64,000 bases of DNA, taken from contig JAFLCN010000006.1 in NCBI GenBank assembly GCA_017303555.1, forward strand, positions 1-64,000, given 5' to 3'. This DNA comes from Planctomycetota bacterium (GTDB lineage Bacteria; Planctomycetota; Phycisphaerae; Phycisphaerales; UBA1924). Positions within the stretch are counted from its first letter, which is position 1. The number at the start of each line of letters is the position of its first letter. Under the pieces are notes generated by a model. The model saw nothing but the letters and a program-made list of their open reading frames with translations. It had not been told where the DNA came from and ran no database searches. This document shows positions 8,701 through 16,064 of the stretch, piece after piece. A program made the position numbers and the translations under genes.

Positions 8701-9915
8701 GTGATCGGAGAGGTTGATCGGGATGAGCTCAAGAGCGAGGTCTTTTCCGCTTTGCGCGGTGAACCGTGCCGCTTCGCCGGCGGCGCCGCTGTTCTTGGCG
8801 AGGTACCAGCCGGAGTGTTCGAGGTCGAGCGTCAGGCCGTACTCGGGCGCGAGTTCTTTCTTCGCCTGGGCGGCGAGGGCGACCTGGGGCGACCAGTTTG
8901 GATCGATGAAGGAGAAGCGAGAGCGGAAATCGCGTGCCGCGGCTTCGACTTCGGCGGCCTTGGAGGCGCTGCCCCAGTGGATCAACTGGTAGGCGATACC
9001 GTTGTGGAGTGCGCACCAGTAGTAATACTGCAGCTCGAGGTTCTTGATGCGGACTTTGACGGGCATGAGTTGTCCGCTCGCGCCGCTCACTTCGAGAGGT
9101 TCGAGGGCGCCGGCCTCGAAGGAAGTGGTGCGACCCGAAACGTTGGTCTTGATGTTGGCGATGAAAGTCTCGAGGTCGATGCCGGAGTCGTCGCCGATTT
9201 CTTCGGTCACGACAACGCAGCCCTGGTCGGCAACGGAGTTGACGAGGACGAGGCTCGCGTCCTTGCTGATGGCGCCCTTCTCGGCTTTTCGCCAGTGGCC
9301 GCCGGGCGAGCGGATCTGGTAGTTGAACTCCGGGACCTGGATGAGCGATTCGGGCAGGGTCGGTTGGGCGGCGGTGACATCCTTTTCGAGGAGCGACTTG
9401 CGGAACGCCTCGCGCACGACGAAGAAGCCGTTGAACGCCCCGCAGCCGGCGAGGAGCAGTACCGTGGCGATGTACCAGATGAGGGGCGCTTTCGAGGGCT
9501 TTTTCTCGATTGCGCTGTCGATTCCCCTGGTCCAGCGCTTGAGGCGGAGCAGGAGCGACACGTAGGTCAATGTGAATGCGGTGAAAGCGGCCGCGCCGAG
9601 AGCTGTTGTGTGCGCTGCGGCGACGTCTTTCTTTTCCGCCCCTGCCAGGGCGTAGATGAAGCAGCCGACAAACATGAGGATGCAAAGGACGAAATAGAGT
9701 GCCGTCCCGATCGCGGCGGCGGCGCGAGCCTGCTCGCGTCCTTTCCAGGGGAGCGTGGCAAGCAGCCCGCACACACCGCCGAGCAGAACGATTGCAACAA
9801 GCACGAGGATTCCGGCGCCCTGCGACTTGTTGGTCAACATCCCGATGGAGGCGATGCCGCCAACGATCAGAATGAAGGACGCACAGAGTGCGGTTGCGAT
9901 GCGGGTGAGGATCAT
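5791..9915 (-). CDS. Membrane protein with TPR repeats, DUF3857 and transglutaminase-like domain
   Basis: 1374 residues from an ATG at 9915 preceded by GGAATTCCTTC; an in-frame ATG 75 bases upstream would prefix a basic stretch before the first membrane helix. Five hydrophobic helices fill the first 180 residues or so. Next comes an exported-looking beta-rich region to about 500, TPR units at about 510-745 (WNNAGITQFGHEKYQEAHTF, then DPKDSVYVLNAAKAL), a DUF3857 beta domain around 785-945, and a transglutaminase-like core. That core has Cys near 1066 in FGDCKDHS, His near 1108 in FNHMIAYL and Asp near 1121 in FVDLTDK, so the Cys-His-Asp triad is intact. Such proteins are bacterial, membrane-anchored and of unknown substrate. 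The membrane-helix block in front of TPR-DUF3857 is unusual, since most relatives have only a signal peptide. An envelope peptidase or amidase role is inference. Confidence 0.85.
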   Translation of the reverse strand: MILTRIATALCASFILIVGGIASIGMLTNKSQGAGILVLVAIVLLGGVCGLLATLPWKGREQARAAAAIGTALYFVLCILMFVGCFIYALAGAEKKDVAAAHTTALGAAAFTAFTLTYVSLLLRLKRWTRGIDSAIEKKPSKAPLIWYIATVLLLAGCGAFNGFFVVREAFRKSLLEKDVTAAQPTLPESLIQVPEFNYQIRSPGGHWRKAEKGAISKDASLVLVNSVADQGCVVVTEEIGDDSGIDLETFIANIKTNVSGRTTSFEAGALEPLEVSGASGQLMPVKVRIKNLELQYYYWCALHNGIAYQLIHWGSASKAAEVEAAARDFRSRFSFIDPNWSPQVALAAQAKKELAPEYGLTLDLEHSGWYLAKNSGAAGEAARFTAQSGKDLALELIPINLSDHAITDDAVTNALLRFYSFNFPGEKIASTGESEAGGVRISRYSAERESEGVRYAYRFRILRRGPIACLAAAWQPASKPDREALDKILDRASLGEIGPAATKQPAEGRDATFWNNAGITQFGHEKYQEAHTFFRRAAEIDPKDSVYVLNAAKALREQNKFAEAASYMKDRLGTSPSEAMLSLYAETLEQSGDSSGAIEAYGRVLEIPASRQKAINARNALFIAAKRFDEADSDLEKYKDLGPNRTLRAKILRARGQVDEAAAALRAGLDADPVDTAAGEDLIELCDELDRHNDIIEASDLLSKSGYRTAYTLYHKGAAEFSLDRLPAARLSLEEAQKLAPSDQTVKDLLQRVHTRLGQGDPTLFKEPIEAVAMPAQALEGVTPFTTDSDSLYHHRVACFKLEPGTDFRQTTYYKFTINNRRAIDSLSTFRFDFDPEYERLFVNKLEVRDDKGGLVSSGDVSNYFVSSDSQGGIASQNAVLHIPINALAPGRTVELVVTRRDLSKPKALPFQRWFLISHFALERGAATVEAPDGEFAFHALNGARAVPFPGGVAFLFDRSPAWEAEPSGPAIIKFVPCAIFGANRADWPTLGREYLAKIASRLELSQPVRDLAASLVPTDAGREQTVRAIASYVQKEFGYRAIEFGPRAQIPTPAPEIITNRFGDCKDHSLLFVQLLEAAGIRAHLALAATDYPIVDDLPSRDQFNHMIAYLPEMDLFVDLTDKNTDPLGQPPYALNGRQVLVLDPAGPVLKRIPDYPNPAALLETEREIEAVGRDLLVRETLTLSGLAAGWLRELAQSPKQRLIEEFAPLYSPGGAQILDVAPVDANDTSKPLKIQIKYTVPGALLDVGGHTTVTLPYIFDRRWYVLRHVDQRKTPLELPYTSTSRSTTTLKLGPGTKLIKPDSPEWRRETPAAAAERRVSTRGDDIIIETTLTLKQGDYPASDYNPSAALTSEAVAAFERDLVVTRGTKPE

Positions 9916-10026
9916 GAAGGAATTCCGTCGGACGATGCGAAAGAAACGAGCCTGCGAAGGGTTTCGCGTGCGGTAGTTTATTGTTTGCACATCACGAGTG
10001 TTGAAGGCGCGGACGTCCGCTGTTGA

Positions 10027-10920
10027 TTATGCGGACTGGAGAGCCGGCTTCTGATCCGTGTTGCCTGGGCGCCACGGAATCGTGGTGCTTTCAACCGCGA
10101 AGTCGTCGTCGGTCTGCTGGAGGCCGAGGATCGCACCGGTCCGGCCGGAGCGCTTGACTTCGGCGAGCATCTCCAGGTTCCGCTCGAAGGAACCGGGCGG
10201 AACGACATCGCGTTCGTGGTCGAGGTGGAGGCAGATGGCGTTGTAGCGCAGGTGGCGGCCCCAAAGGCCGAGGTTGCGGAGGCGCTGGCCCATCTCGGCG
10301 TCGCCCTTGCCCCAGCCGAAGCGTTCGTCGAAGCCGCCGACGCGCAGGGCATCGGCACGCCAGCAGGAGGCGTTGCTCCCGCCGAAACGCGCGGCGGTGA
10401 AGTTGATCCAATCGACGGCCGGCGCGATCACCGTGGGCGTCAGCACCTTGACCATCGTGCGGCGCCACTTCATGCCGTTCGACAGAAGCCAGCCGGGCTT
10501 GAAAGCGCGGCCGGTGGCGACATCGTCTTCGGTGATGCGTTCGGTGACGGCCCTGTTCAGGCGCAGGTCGCCCCCAGAAAGGAAGCGGCCGGGCTTCGCG
10601 AAGCGCACGTGTGCTGCGATCCAGTCGGCGCGGTGGATGCAGTCGCCGTCGGTAAACAGGATGTAGTCGCCGGAAGATTCCTTCAGGCAGGCGTTCATCA
10701 CGCGGCACTTGCGCCAGCCTTTGTGCTCCTGGCGGACGTGGACGACAGAGAAAGGGACGGAATCGCGGAAGCGTCGGATGGTTTCACGGGTCGCCTCGCC
10801 CGAGCCGTCGTCGGCGATGAGCACCTCATCGGGCGCGTGCCGCTGCGCACCCATGCCCGCGAGCGTTCGCGCGAGATAGTGAGGCTTGTCGAAGGTGCTG
10901 ATGATGACGGAGGTGCGCAT
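10027..10920 (-). CDS. Family 2 glycosyltransferase
   Basis: 297 residues with a complete GT-A fold signature. SVIISTFDKPHYLARTL opens the Rossmann-like part, EVLIADDGSG binds the nucleotide, YILFTDGDCIHRADW holds the DxD-type metal site (DGD), and GGFDERFGWGKGDAEMGQRL is the galactosyltransferase-like C-terminal motif with the catalytic-base Asp/Glu region. There is no signal peptide or membrane helix, so it acts at the cytoplasmic face, transferring a sugar from a nucleotide sugar to an unknown acceptor. It stands alone; the gene before it in the same direction is a D-amino-acid oxidase relative with no obvious link. A promoter is proposed at 10941-10969. Confidence 0.9.
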   Translation of the reverse strand: MRTSVIISTFDKPHYLARTLAGMGAQRHAPDEVLIADDGSGEATRETIRRFRDSVPFSVVHVRQEHKGWRKCRVMNACLKESSGDYILFTDGDCIHRADWIAAHVRFAKPGRFLSGGDLRLNRAVTERITEDDVATGRAFKPGWLLSNGMKWRRTMVKVLTPTVIAPAVDWINFTAARFGGSNASCWRADALRVGGFDERFGWGKGDAEMGQRLRNLGLWGRHLRYNAICLHLDHERDVVPPGSFERNLEMLAEVKRSGRTGAILGLQQTDDDFAVESTTIPWRPGNTDQKPALQSA

Positions 10921-10940
10921 GATTGCGGAGAGTGCAGATT

Positions 10941-10969
10941 AGTCTACATTTTCCGCATTCATATTACAA
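10941..10969 (-). promoter_or_regulatory. Possible sigma-70 promoter of the glycosyltransferase
   Basis: On the minus strand TTGTAA (10964-10969) and TAGACT (10941-10946) are separated by 17 bases, and transcription would start about 14 bases before the ATG. The -35 box overlaps the stop codon of the upstream flavoprotein gene. Each box has four matches to consensus. Confidence 0.45.
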
Positions 10970-11908
10970 GAGTGCCGCGACATCTTCGGCGCAGCCGCGG
11001 CAGAGGGTGAAGCCGGAGCCGCCGTGGCCGTAGTTGTGGATGATGCGATCTTCATCCGGATCGCGTTCGAGGCGGACGCTGGGTCGATAGGGACGCAGGC
11101 CGGCCGATTCCCGGAGGACGGGACCGGGCTCGAGGCCCATCGCTGCGGCACGGGAGAGGATCGCATCGGTCATGGCGCGTGTGGTTGTCGTCGGGCGATC
11201 GTCGGGGCAGAGTTCCGCGCAGCCGCCCAGCACGACCTCGGCCCGGCGCGGAATGGCGTAGAACATGCGGCTCTCGTCGCGTTCATCGCCCAGACAATGT
11301 GCCAGATCGATGCGCCCCGGAGCGGTGATGACGGTTTGGCCGTAGATGGCCTGCAGTTCGCGGTCGCCGGTGAGTGTGCGAGCCCCCAGGCCCGTGCAGT
11401 TGATGACGGCGCCGGCGTTGGTTTCGGCGATGAGCGCGCCCAACGACAGGACGCGGCGGATCTCGATCGGGCAATGGAGTTGCGATTCGAGCCACGGAAG
11501 GAAGACCGGCGGATCGCAGCGGGGGGCTTCGAACTTCCAGCCGAAGCGGGCGCCGTTGGGGAGGGGTTTCGAATCGGTTGATTCCACCTTGCGCAGCCCG
11601 GGTGTGGCGGGGGCCCACCAGGGGGTGCGATCGTCTTGCGCGAGCTCGGTGCGTTCGACGATATCGACGCCGGCCTCGGGGGATTGCTTTGCAAGGCGAG
11701 TGAGCCAGCGGAGAGTTGTGCCCGCCCAGACGGAGGCCTTTTCGGGCGGGCCGACTTTGAAGGGATACCAGATGGCGCCTGCCGCGGCGGAGGTGGTGCT
11801 GTTGCCCTTTGCGGCGGCGATGACCTGGACATCATGGCCGGCCTCTTCGAGCGCGAGGGCGGACGTGAGTCCGATGACGCCGGCACCAACAACAACGACG
11901 CGAGCCAT
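10964..11908 (-). CDS. D-amino-acid oxidase-like FAD-dependent oxidoreductase
   Basis: 314 residues. The start at 11908 puts the dinucleotide-binding motif VVVVGAGVIGLTSALALEEA right at the N-terminus, as in the DAAO family. GNSTTSAAAGAIWYPF matches the family FAD-contact stretch, VINCTGLGARTL the second FAD motif, and YGHGGSGFTLCRGCAEDV the C-terminal flavin-binding loop. Members oxidatively deaminate D-amino acids or related amines with O2, giving the 2-oxo acid, NH3 and H2O2. The substrate cannot be fixed from the sequence. No peroxisomal or export signal. It is divergent from the DUF2330 gene, whose ATG is only 56 bases away, so the two share a promoter region. Confidence 0.85.
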   Translation of the reverse strand: MARVVVVGAGVIGLTSALALEEAGHDVQVIAAAKGNSTTSAAAGAIWYPFKVGPPEKASVWAGTTLRWLTRLAKQSPEAGVDIVERTELAQDDRTPWWAPATPGLRKVESTDSKPLPNGARFGWKFEAPRCDPPVFLPWLESQLHCPIEIRRVLSLGALIAETNAGAVINCTGLGARTLTGDRELQAIYGQTVITAPGRIDLAHCLGDERDESRMFYAIPRRAEVVLGGCAELCPDDRPTTTTRAMTDAILSRAAAMGLEPGPVLRESAGLRPYRPSVRLERDPDEDRIIHNYGHGGSGFTLCRGCAEDVAALL

Positions 11909-11963
11909 GAAGGAGGGTACGCGAGCGAACCGGCGGGCAGCCCGCAACGGATAGTCTGTCGGC

Positions 11964-13490
11964 ATGGGAATCCGGGCGTGTACACGGATGTTGGCGGCGA
12001 TCTTCGCGATTGTGCTTTGCTCGGCGCGGGCATGCGCGGACGGCAAGGTCTTTGCGAGCCATGCTGCGCCGGCGGAGATTCCGGATCAATCCGCGCTGAT
12101 CTGCTTTGATGGGAAGACGGAAACGCTCGCGATCGAGACACGATTTATCGCGAAGGGCAAAGACTTTGCGTGGGTTGTTCCGCTGCCTGCGAGGCCGGAG
12201 ATTCGGGCGGGGACGCCGGGGATGTTTCCGACGCTGCGGGCGATGTTCTTGCCGCGGATGTGGGAGTTGGAGGGCGCGGGCGTTTTGATCGGGCTGCTTG
12301 TGATACTTGGTGTGAGCGTCGGGCTAGGGATGCTCGGCGCTGGAGAGAATGCAGCTCGCGTTGCGGTCTGGGGCATCCTTGGGTGGTTGTTTCTCACTGG
12401 ATGCTTGCTCACTTCGCTGGGCAGCGCCAGATCTGCGGGGGCTGGAGGCGGGAGCGGCGTGGCTGTTCTCAAACGTGCGGTTATCGGTGACTTTAATGTT
12501 TCGGTTGTGGAGTCGGTGGACGCGGGCGCGATGAAGGAGTGGCTTGCGACGAATGGATTTCAATCGACGGCGCAGGCGGATGCGGCGATTGGTAACTATG
12601 TGAAGCACGGATGGGTGTTCGTCGTGTCGAAGCTGCGGCGGTCGTTCGATGAGGCGCGGATGTCGGCACCAACCCCGTTGATCTTTACCTTTGAGACCTC
12701 TCGGCCGGTGTATCCGATGCAGCTCACGGGCGCGGGTGCAACGACACCGTTGAAACTGGAGCTCTTTGTGTTCGGACGTGCTTTCGCTTTCGGGCCGGGT
12801 TTCGAGAGCGTGCGGCGGGCGGAGGTTTCGGTCCCCGACGATGGTCCAACATTTTCTAGGGGGGGAACAGGGCATGTGCAAGTGACGCACTCGCTGTTGA
12901 AGGAACTTCTCGGGAAAGCGACGCACGCAACACGGCTTCGCCGCACGTTGTCGCCGAGCCAGATGGACCGGGACATTGAAATCGAGTTCAGGGACGCGGC
13001 GATGCGCGGAAACACTGTCGCTTCTCGTGCCGCGGCATGGCAAAGCGCGATTGCGATGGGGCTGGCTGTATTCTCGGTGACCGGCGTCGGGCTGATGCGA
13101 TGGGCAGCGCAGATCGGTCCATGGCCGGCAGGCTTTCGCAGACTTGGAGCGTCCGCCGCAGCGGGATGTGTCGTGGGCCTGATTTTTTGGACGCTGACGC
13201 CACAGGTATCGGCAACGGAATCCGCGTATAGCGATTTTCGGCGACGAAGAACTGTTTTGGACGCGTGCTACAGAGTGGTCTTTGGACGCGATGCCACGCC
13301 ACCGATCAAGGACAAAGACCCTGCGGCCGTCGCGAATGCGGCGATGGAATTCATGCGAGGCGATCCGAGTGTGATCGGCGTTCGAATCGAGGATTCGCCG
13401 GGGAACTTTGTCGTTCGTGATGTGAACGGCATGCTTGTCTGCGTGTACTACTCGTGGAACGGGCAGGAGATCATTCAGGGATTGAACTAA
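11964..13490 (+). CDS. DUF2330 family exported protein
   Basis: 508 residues with a signal peptide ending ACADG; an ATG 24 bases further in is an alternative start. SALICFDGKTETLAIETRF then FAWVVPLPARPEI is the hallmark of DUF2330 proteins, which have an exported beta domain of unknown role. Two hydrophobic helices follow (about 95-150) and a third pair near 350-410, so the protein is anchored rather than free. The C-terminus (AAVANAAMEFMRGDPSVIGV) is not typical of the family and its role is unknown. The 3' end overlaps the end of the convergent membrane-protein gene by four bases. Confidence 0.75.
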   Translation: MGIRACTRMLAAIFAIVLCSARACADGKVFASHAAPAEIPDQSALICFDGKTETLAIETRFIAKGKDFAWVVPLPARPEIRAGTPGMFPTLRAMFLPRMWELEGAGVLIGLLVILGVSVGLGMLGAGENAARVAVWGILGWLFLTGCLLTSLGSARSAGAGGGSGVAVLKRAVIGDFNVSVVESVDAGAMKEWLATNGFQSTAQADAAIGNYVKHGWVFVVSKLRRSFDEARMSAPTPLIFTFETSRPVYPMQLTGAGATTPLKLELFVFGRAFAFGPGFESVRRAEVSVPDDGPTFSRGGTGHVQVTHSLLKELLGKATHATRLRRTLSPSQMDRDIEIEFRDAAMRGNTVASRAAAWQSAIAMGLAVFSVTGVGLMRWAAQIGPWPAGFRRLGASAAAGCVVGLIFWTLTPQVSATESAYSDFRRRRTVLDACYRVVFGRDATPPIKDKDPAAVANAAMEFMRGDPSVIGVRIEDSPGNFVVRDVNGMLVCVYYSWNGQEIIQGLN

Positions 13491-14419
13491 TAGGTGTATT
13501 GGTCCGCAGCCATCGCATCCATGGCGCGCTTCCCGCCGACGGCGACGATCACAAGCAGCGGCAGAGCCGCGAGGGAAAGGCGGAGAATAGTGCGCCCGAT
13601 TGTGGGTGATGCGGGTTTCCAGATTGCATCGACGAGGAAGGGGAGCGTGGGGACGAGCATCATCATCGAGGCGAAGAGGATTTTGAGCCAGACCGGATCG
13701 TCGCCGGCGCCGAGCATGACGGCGAAGGTGATGAGGCTGGTGAGGAGGAGCGGTACGTGGGTGGCGTTTTCTGCGAGGCGAAGGTTGGGACGGATGAGCG
13801 CGACGACGCAGATGCCGAGCAAGGACCACGAGATGATTCCGATGAACTGAGCGCTTGGGAGTGAGCTCAAGCCGGGAACACAGGTGACTGCACCGGCGAG
13901 CGTGAAGAGGGTGAGGACGCCGACGCCGCTGATGCCCTTGTTCAGCACGACGACGTGCGAGAGCGAGAACCAGGCGATGGTGGTAAAGGTGCTGAGGATG
14001 CCGAGCCACGCGGCGATCTCGATACCGCTCCAGCGTTTGAGGAAGGTTTGCGCAACGAAGCCGCCGAGCGTGAGGATGAGTGCGAAGCGGAGAGCAAGAC
14101 GCAGCGCGCGGGGGCGACGCAGCGCGAGTGCGAAGAGCGAGAGGCAGGTTGCGATGAGGCAGACGAGCAGCGGCCACTCGGATGCGGACTGCGGATAAAG
14201 CACGAACTTGCCGGCGAGTTTGGGTTGGATTGCGAAGAAGAGGATGCAGAGCAGGATCGGGAGGACCCAGGCGAAGCGGGGCGCGGGGAGTTTGCCGGTG
14301 ATTGCGTCGGGTGCGGGCAGCGTTTTCGGCGCTAGAAAGAAGTAGATGAACGCGGTGATCACGAAGGGTGGGATGACGCCGAGGAGGATGAGCTGGATGA
14401 GTTCGGGGCTTGGGGTCAT
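13487..14419 (-). CDS. Polytopic membrane protein of unknown function
   Basis: 310 residues starting MTPSPELIQLILLGVIPPF at 14419; the open frame runs further upstream through repeat-like DNA that is not credible protein. About ten hydrophobic segments alternate with short basic loops such as RRPRALRLALR, giving an integral inner-membrane protein. No transporter, enzyme or channel motif is recognised. It ends tail to tail with the DUF2330 gene and is followed upstream by a repeat and a terminator, so it is probably transcribed alone. Confidence 0.75.
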   Translation of the reverse strand: MTPSPELIQLILLGVIPPFVITAFIYFFLAPKTLPAPDAITGKLPAPRFAWVLPILLCILFFAIQPKLAGKFVLYPQSASEWPLLVCLIATCLSLFALALRRPRALRLALRFALILTLGGFVAQTFLKRWSGIEIAAWLGILSTFTTIAWFSLSHVVVLNKGISGVGVLTLFTLAGAVTCVPGLSSLPSAQFIGIISWSLLGICVVALIRPNLRLAENATHVPLLLTSLITFAVMLGAGDDPVWLKILFASMMMLVPTLPFLVDAIWKPASPTIGRTILRLSLAALPLLVIVAVGGKRAMDAMAADQYTY

Positions 14420-14449
14420 GCGGCATCTTTCGGGAGGAAGCGAAGGCAG

Positions 14450-14513
14450 TTCAACACGGGGGACCACGGGGAACCACGGAGGGAAGACACGGAGAAAGGC
14501 GGGGAGAGAAGGA
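14450..14513. repeat. Degenerate ACCACGGGGAACCACGGAGG-type repeat
   Basis: The stretch reads ACACGGGGGACCACGGGG, then AACCACGGAGGG, then AGACACGGAGAAAGG. It is a looser relative of the CACAGAGGCACGGAG repeat found at 4374 and 16818, and lies directly upstream of the membrane-protein start at 14419. Confidence 0.5.
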
Positions 14514-14536
14514 TAATGGCAGGAGATGGAAAGAAG

Positions 14537-14566
14537 AAAACGCACCGCGGGTGGGCGGTGCGTTTT
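14537..14566. terminator. Bidirectional rho-independent terminator
   Basis: AAAACGCACCGC (14537-14548) pairs perfectly with GCGGTGCGTTTT (14555-14566) around a six-base loop. The T run on one side and A run on the other suit stopping transcription both ways. On the minus strand it lies beyond the end of yceI. Confidence 0.8.
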
Positions 14567-14601
14567 GATTGGATGGTTGAGAAAGGCGAACCCTTCCCCA
14601 A

Positions 14602-14622
14602 CCCCTTCCCTCAGGGAAGGGG
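14602..14622. repeat. CCCCTTCCCT palindrome, copy 1 of a C-rich hairpin family
   Basis: CCCCTTCCCT (14602-14611) and AGGGAAGGGG (14613-14622) form a perfect ten-base inverted repeat just past the yceI stop. It shares the frame CCCCAACCCC...GGGGCTTC with the hairpin at 19149-19169, so the two look like copies of one element. It may aid termination but lacks a T run. Confidence 0.6.
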
Positions 14623-14634
14623 CTTCGGAAAAGA

Positions 14635-15252
14635 TCAGGCGCCCTTGCCGCCTTCGGCGCTGAAGAGGATCATGACGTCGTCGCTGAGGCCGGGGCCGAC
14701 CATGAAGGAGACGCCGTAGTCGGAGCGCTTGATGTTGAATTTGGTTTCGAAGCCGGCGACTTCGCCGTTGCGGGCCTTGCCGCGGCCGGTGTCGGTGACG
14801 GGGACGGTGATTTCTTTGGTCTTGCCACGCAGCGTGAAATCACCGGTGACGTTGTACGTGCCTTCGCCGGTCTTGGCGAAGGACTTGCTCTTGAAGGTCA
14901 TCGCGGGGAATTCGGTGACGGAGAAGAAGTCGCTGCCCTTGAGGTGCTTGTCGCGGTTGCCGTTGGCGGTGTCGACGGTGTTGGTGTCGATGGTGATGTC
15001 GATGAAGCTCTTTGACGGATCCGCGGCATCGATGTTGAAGGTGCCGTCGGCCTTGTTGAAGCGGCCGTAGAAGTTGGAAACGCCGTTGTGCTTGACGCCG
15101 AAGATGGCGGAAGTGTGGACGGCATCGACCTTGAAGCCGTTGTCTGCCGCGAAGTTGGCGACGGCGGACGGGGTGGAAGACCAGAGCGCTGCGGCAGTTC
15201 CGACGGCGGCGATGGTGAGGAAGGGGAGCGAGAGTTTGGCCAGCTTCTGCAT
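14635..15252 (-). CDS. YceI-family periplasmic lipid-binding-like protein
   Basis: 205 residues with ATG at 15252 after GGAGACCGATCCTC. The N-terminus is a signal peptide (MQKLAKLSLPFLTIAAVGTA). The mature part has the YceI lipocalin-like pattern: VDAVHTSAIFGVKHNGVSNF, FNIDAADPSKSFIDITID, the signature RDKHLKGSDFFSVTEFPAMT, and the closing FNIKRSDYGVSFM. Members bind isoprenoid lipids in the periplasm and are linked to stress or respiratory quinone handling; the ligand here is unknown. It is followed by two hairpins and is probably a single-gene unit. Confidence 0.93.
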   Translation of the reverse strand: MQKLAKLSLPFLTIAAVGTAAALWSSTPSAVANFAADNGFKVDAVHTSAIFGVKHNGVSNFYGRFNKADGTFNIDAADPSKSFIDITIDTNTVDTANGNRDKHLKGSDFFSVTEFPAMTFKSKSFAKTGEGTYNVTGDFTLRGKTKEITVPVTDTGRGKARNGEVAGFETKFNIKRSDYGVSFMVGPGLSDDVMILFSAEGGKGA

Positions 15253-15347
15253 GAGGATCGGTCTCCAAAGGTCGGAAGGGGATAGAGGCACCCGGAACGT
15301 CCGGAAAGCGTCGGTTGGTTGGATGCAAGCGGCGGGGAGAAGTTTCG

Positions 15348-15376
15348 TTGACAATAGATGGCAATAGATGTATGAT
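15348..15376 (+). promoter_or_regulatory. Near-consensus sigma-70 promoter and operator of parD-parE
   Basis: TTGACA (15348-15353), a 17-base spacer and TATGAT (15371-15376) make an almost perfect promoter. The spacer holds a direct repeat CAATAGATG (15352-15360) and CAATAGATG (15362-15370), a ten-base period that would put two antitoxin contacts on one DNA face. The expected start of transcription is next to the AGGAGG ribosome site (15384-15389), so the leader is very short. Confidence 0.8.
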
Positions 15377-15394
15377 TTATGGCAGGAGGATGCC

Positions 15395-15697
15395 ATGGAA
15401 GAGCAGGATCAGAAGGGTGGTGGGAGTGACAAGGGCAAGATGGAGACGATGAACATTTCGCTGCCGCGGGAGCTGGCGGAGTTTGTCGCGAAGCGGGTGG
15501 AGGGGCAGTTTGGGAATCGGAGCGAGTATTTCCGGCACTTGGTGAGAGAGGATGCGGAGCGGCCCAGGCCCCGGCCTTTGGATGAGTTGATTCAGGAGGG
15601 GCTGGATAGCGGGCCGGGCGTCGAAGTCACGCCGGAGTATTTTGAAGAGCTGCGGAAGCGGGTGCGCGACCGAGCGGCACGGAGTAAGGCCGGATGA
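15395..15697 (+). CDS. parD: ParD-type antitoxin (CC2985/ParD family)
   Basis: 100 residues from the ATG at 15395, preceded by AGGAGG at ideal distance; a second in-frame ATG lies at the METMNIS segment. METMNISLPRELAEFVAKRV is the ribbon-helix-helix strand and first helix, and GNRSEYFRHLVRED the second helix, the typical ParD DNA-binding half. The C-terminal half (VTPEYFEELRKRVRDRA) is the part that normally wraps the toxin. It should neutralise ParE and repress its own promoter, probably through the CAATAGATG repeat. Its stop overlaps the start of the toxin gene (ATGA), the usual arrangement. Confidence 0.9.
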   Translation: MEEQDQKGGGSDKGKMETMNISLPRELAEFVAKRVEGQFGNRSEYFRHLVREDAERPRPRPLDELIQEGLDSGPGVEVTPEYFEELRKRVRDRAARSKAG

Positions 15698-16014
15698 AGG
15701 CGATACTCCTTCGCAGGGCTGAGGCGGACATTGAGGCGATTACGACGTTCTTGGGGAACGAGAGCCCGTTGCTCGCGCTCGATTTCATCGACGCTTACAG
15801 CGTGACAATCGAATCGCTTGTGCGGCGTCCGGGAATTGGGCACGTGCACGTCGAGGCCCGCGCAAAGCATGAGCTTGAGGTTCGATGTGTCGGCATCGAG
15901 CAGTTTTCCAAATACCTGCTGTTTTATCGCGTGCAGGATGACGTGATTCAGATTGTGCGTGTGGTACATGGTGCGCGGGACATTGCCGCGTCAGTTGACC
16001 TTGACGCGGATTGA
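15694..16014 (+). CDS. parE: ParE-type toxin (RelE/ParE superfamily)
   Basis: 106 residues, first ATG overlapping the antitoxin stop. MKAILLRRAEADIEAITTFL is the first strand-helix unit, LVRRPGIGHVHVEARAKHEL gives the central strands, and FSKYLLFYRVQDDVIQIVRVVHGARD is the diagnostic ParE end with the FYRV and RVVHGARD blocks. ParE proteins poison DNA gyrase; RelE relatives cleave mRNA. The lack of a RelE catalytic set and the ParD partner favour ParE. The gene ends 50 bases before kbl. Confidence 0.9.
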   Translation: MKAILLRRAEADIEAITTFLGNESPLLALDFIDAYSVTIESLVRRPGIGHVHVEARAKHELEVRCVGIEQFSKYLLFYRVQDDVIQIVRVVHGARDIAASVDLDAD

Positions 16015-16064
16015 ACGCGTGCGAGTACGGTCTCGCGGGTACGCTCGAAAAACGGAGTACACGG

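Noticed and set aside
8320..10026. 568-residue open frame on the plus strand over the DUF3857 gene
   Set aside because: It is a high-GC shadow of the opposite-strand gene, full of Gly/Glu/Arg runs, with no domain. The minus-strand product has clear TPR and catalytic motifs.
11964..11988. Upstream start for the D-amino-acid oxidase gene at about 11965
   Set aside because: That ATG shares CATG with the divergent DUF2330 start and would add a basic stretch before the nucleotide-binding motif; 11908 fits the family better.
12324..14426. 700-residue minus-strand open frame across the DUF2330 and membrane genes
   Set aside because: Its translation is Arg/His/Pro-rich and covers two genes with real motifs; a stop-free accident of GC-rich third positions.
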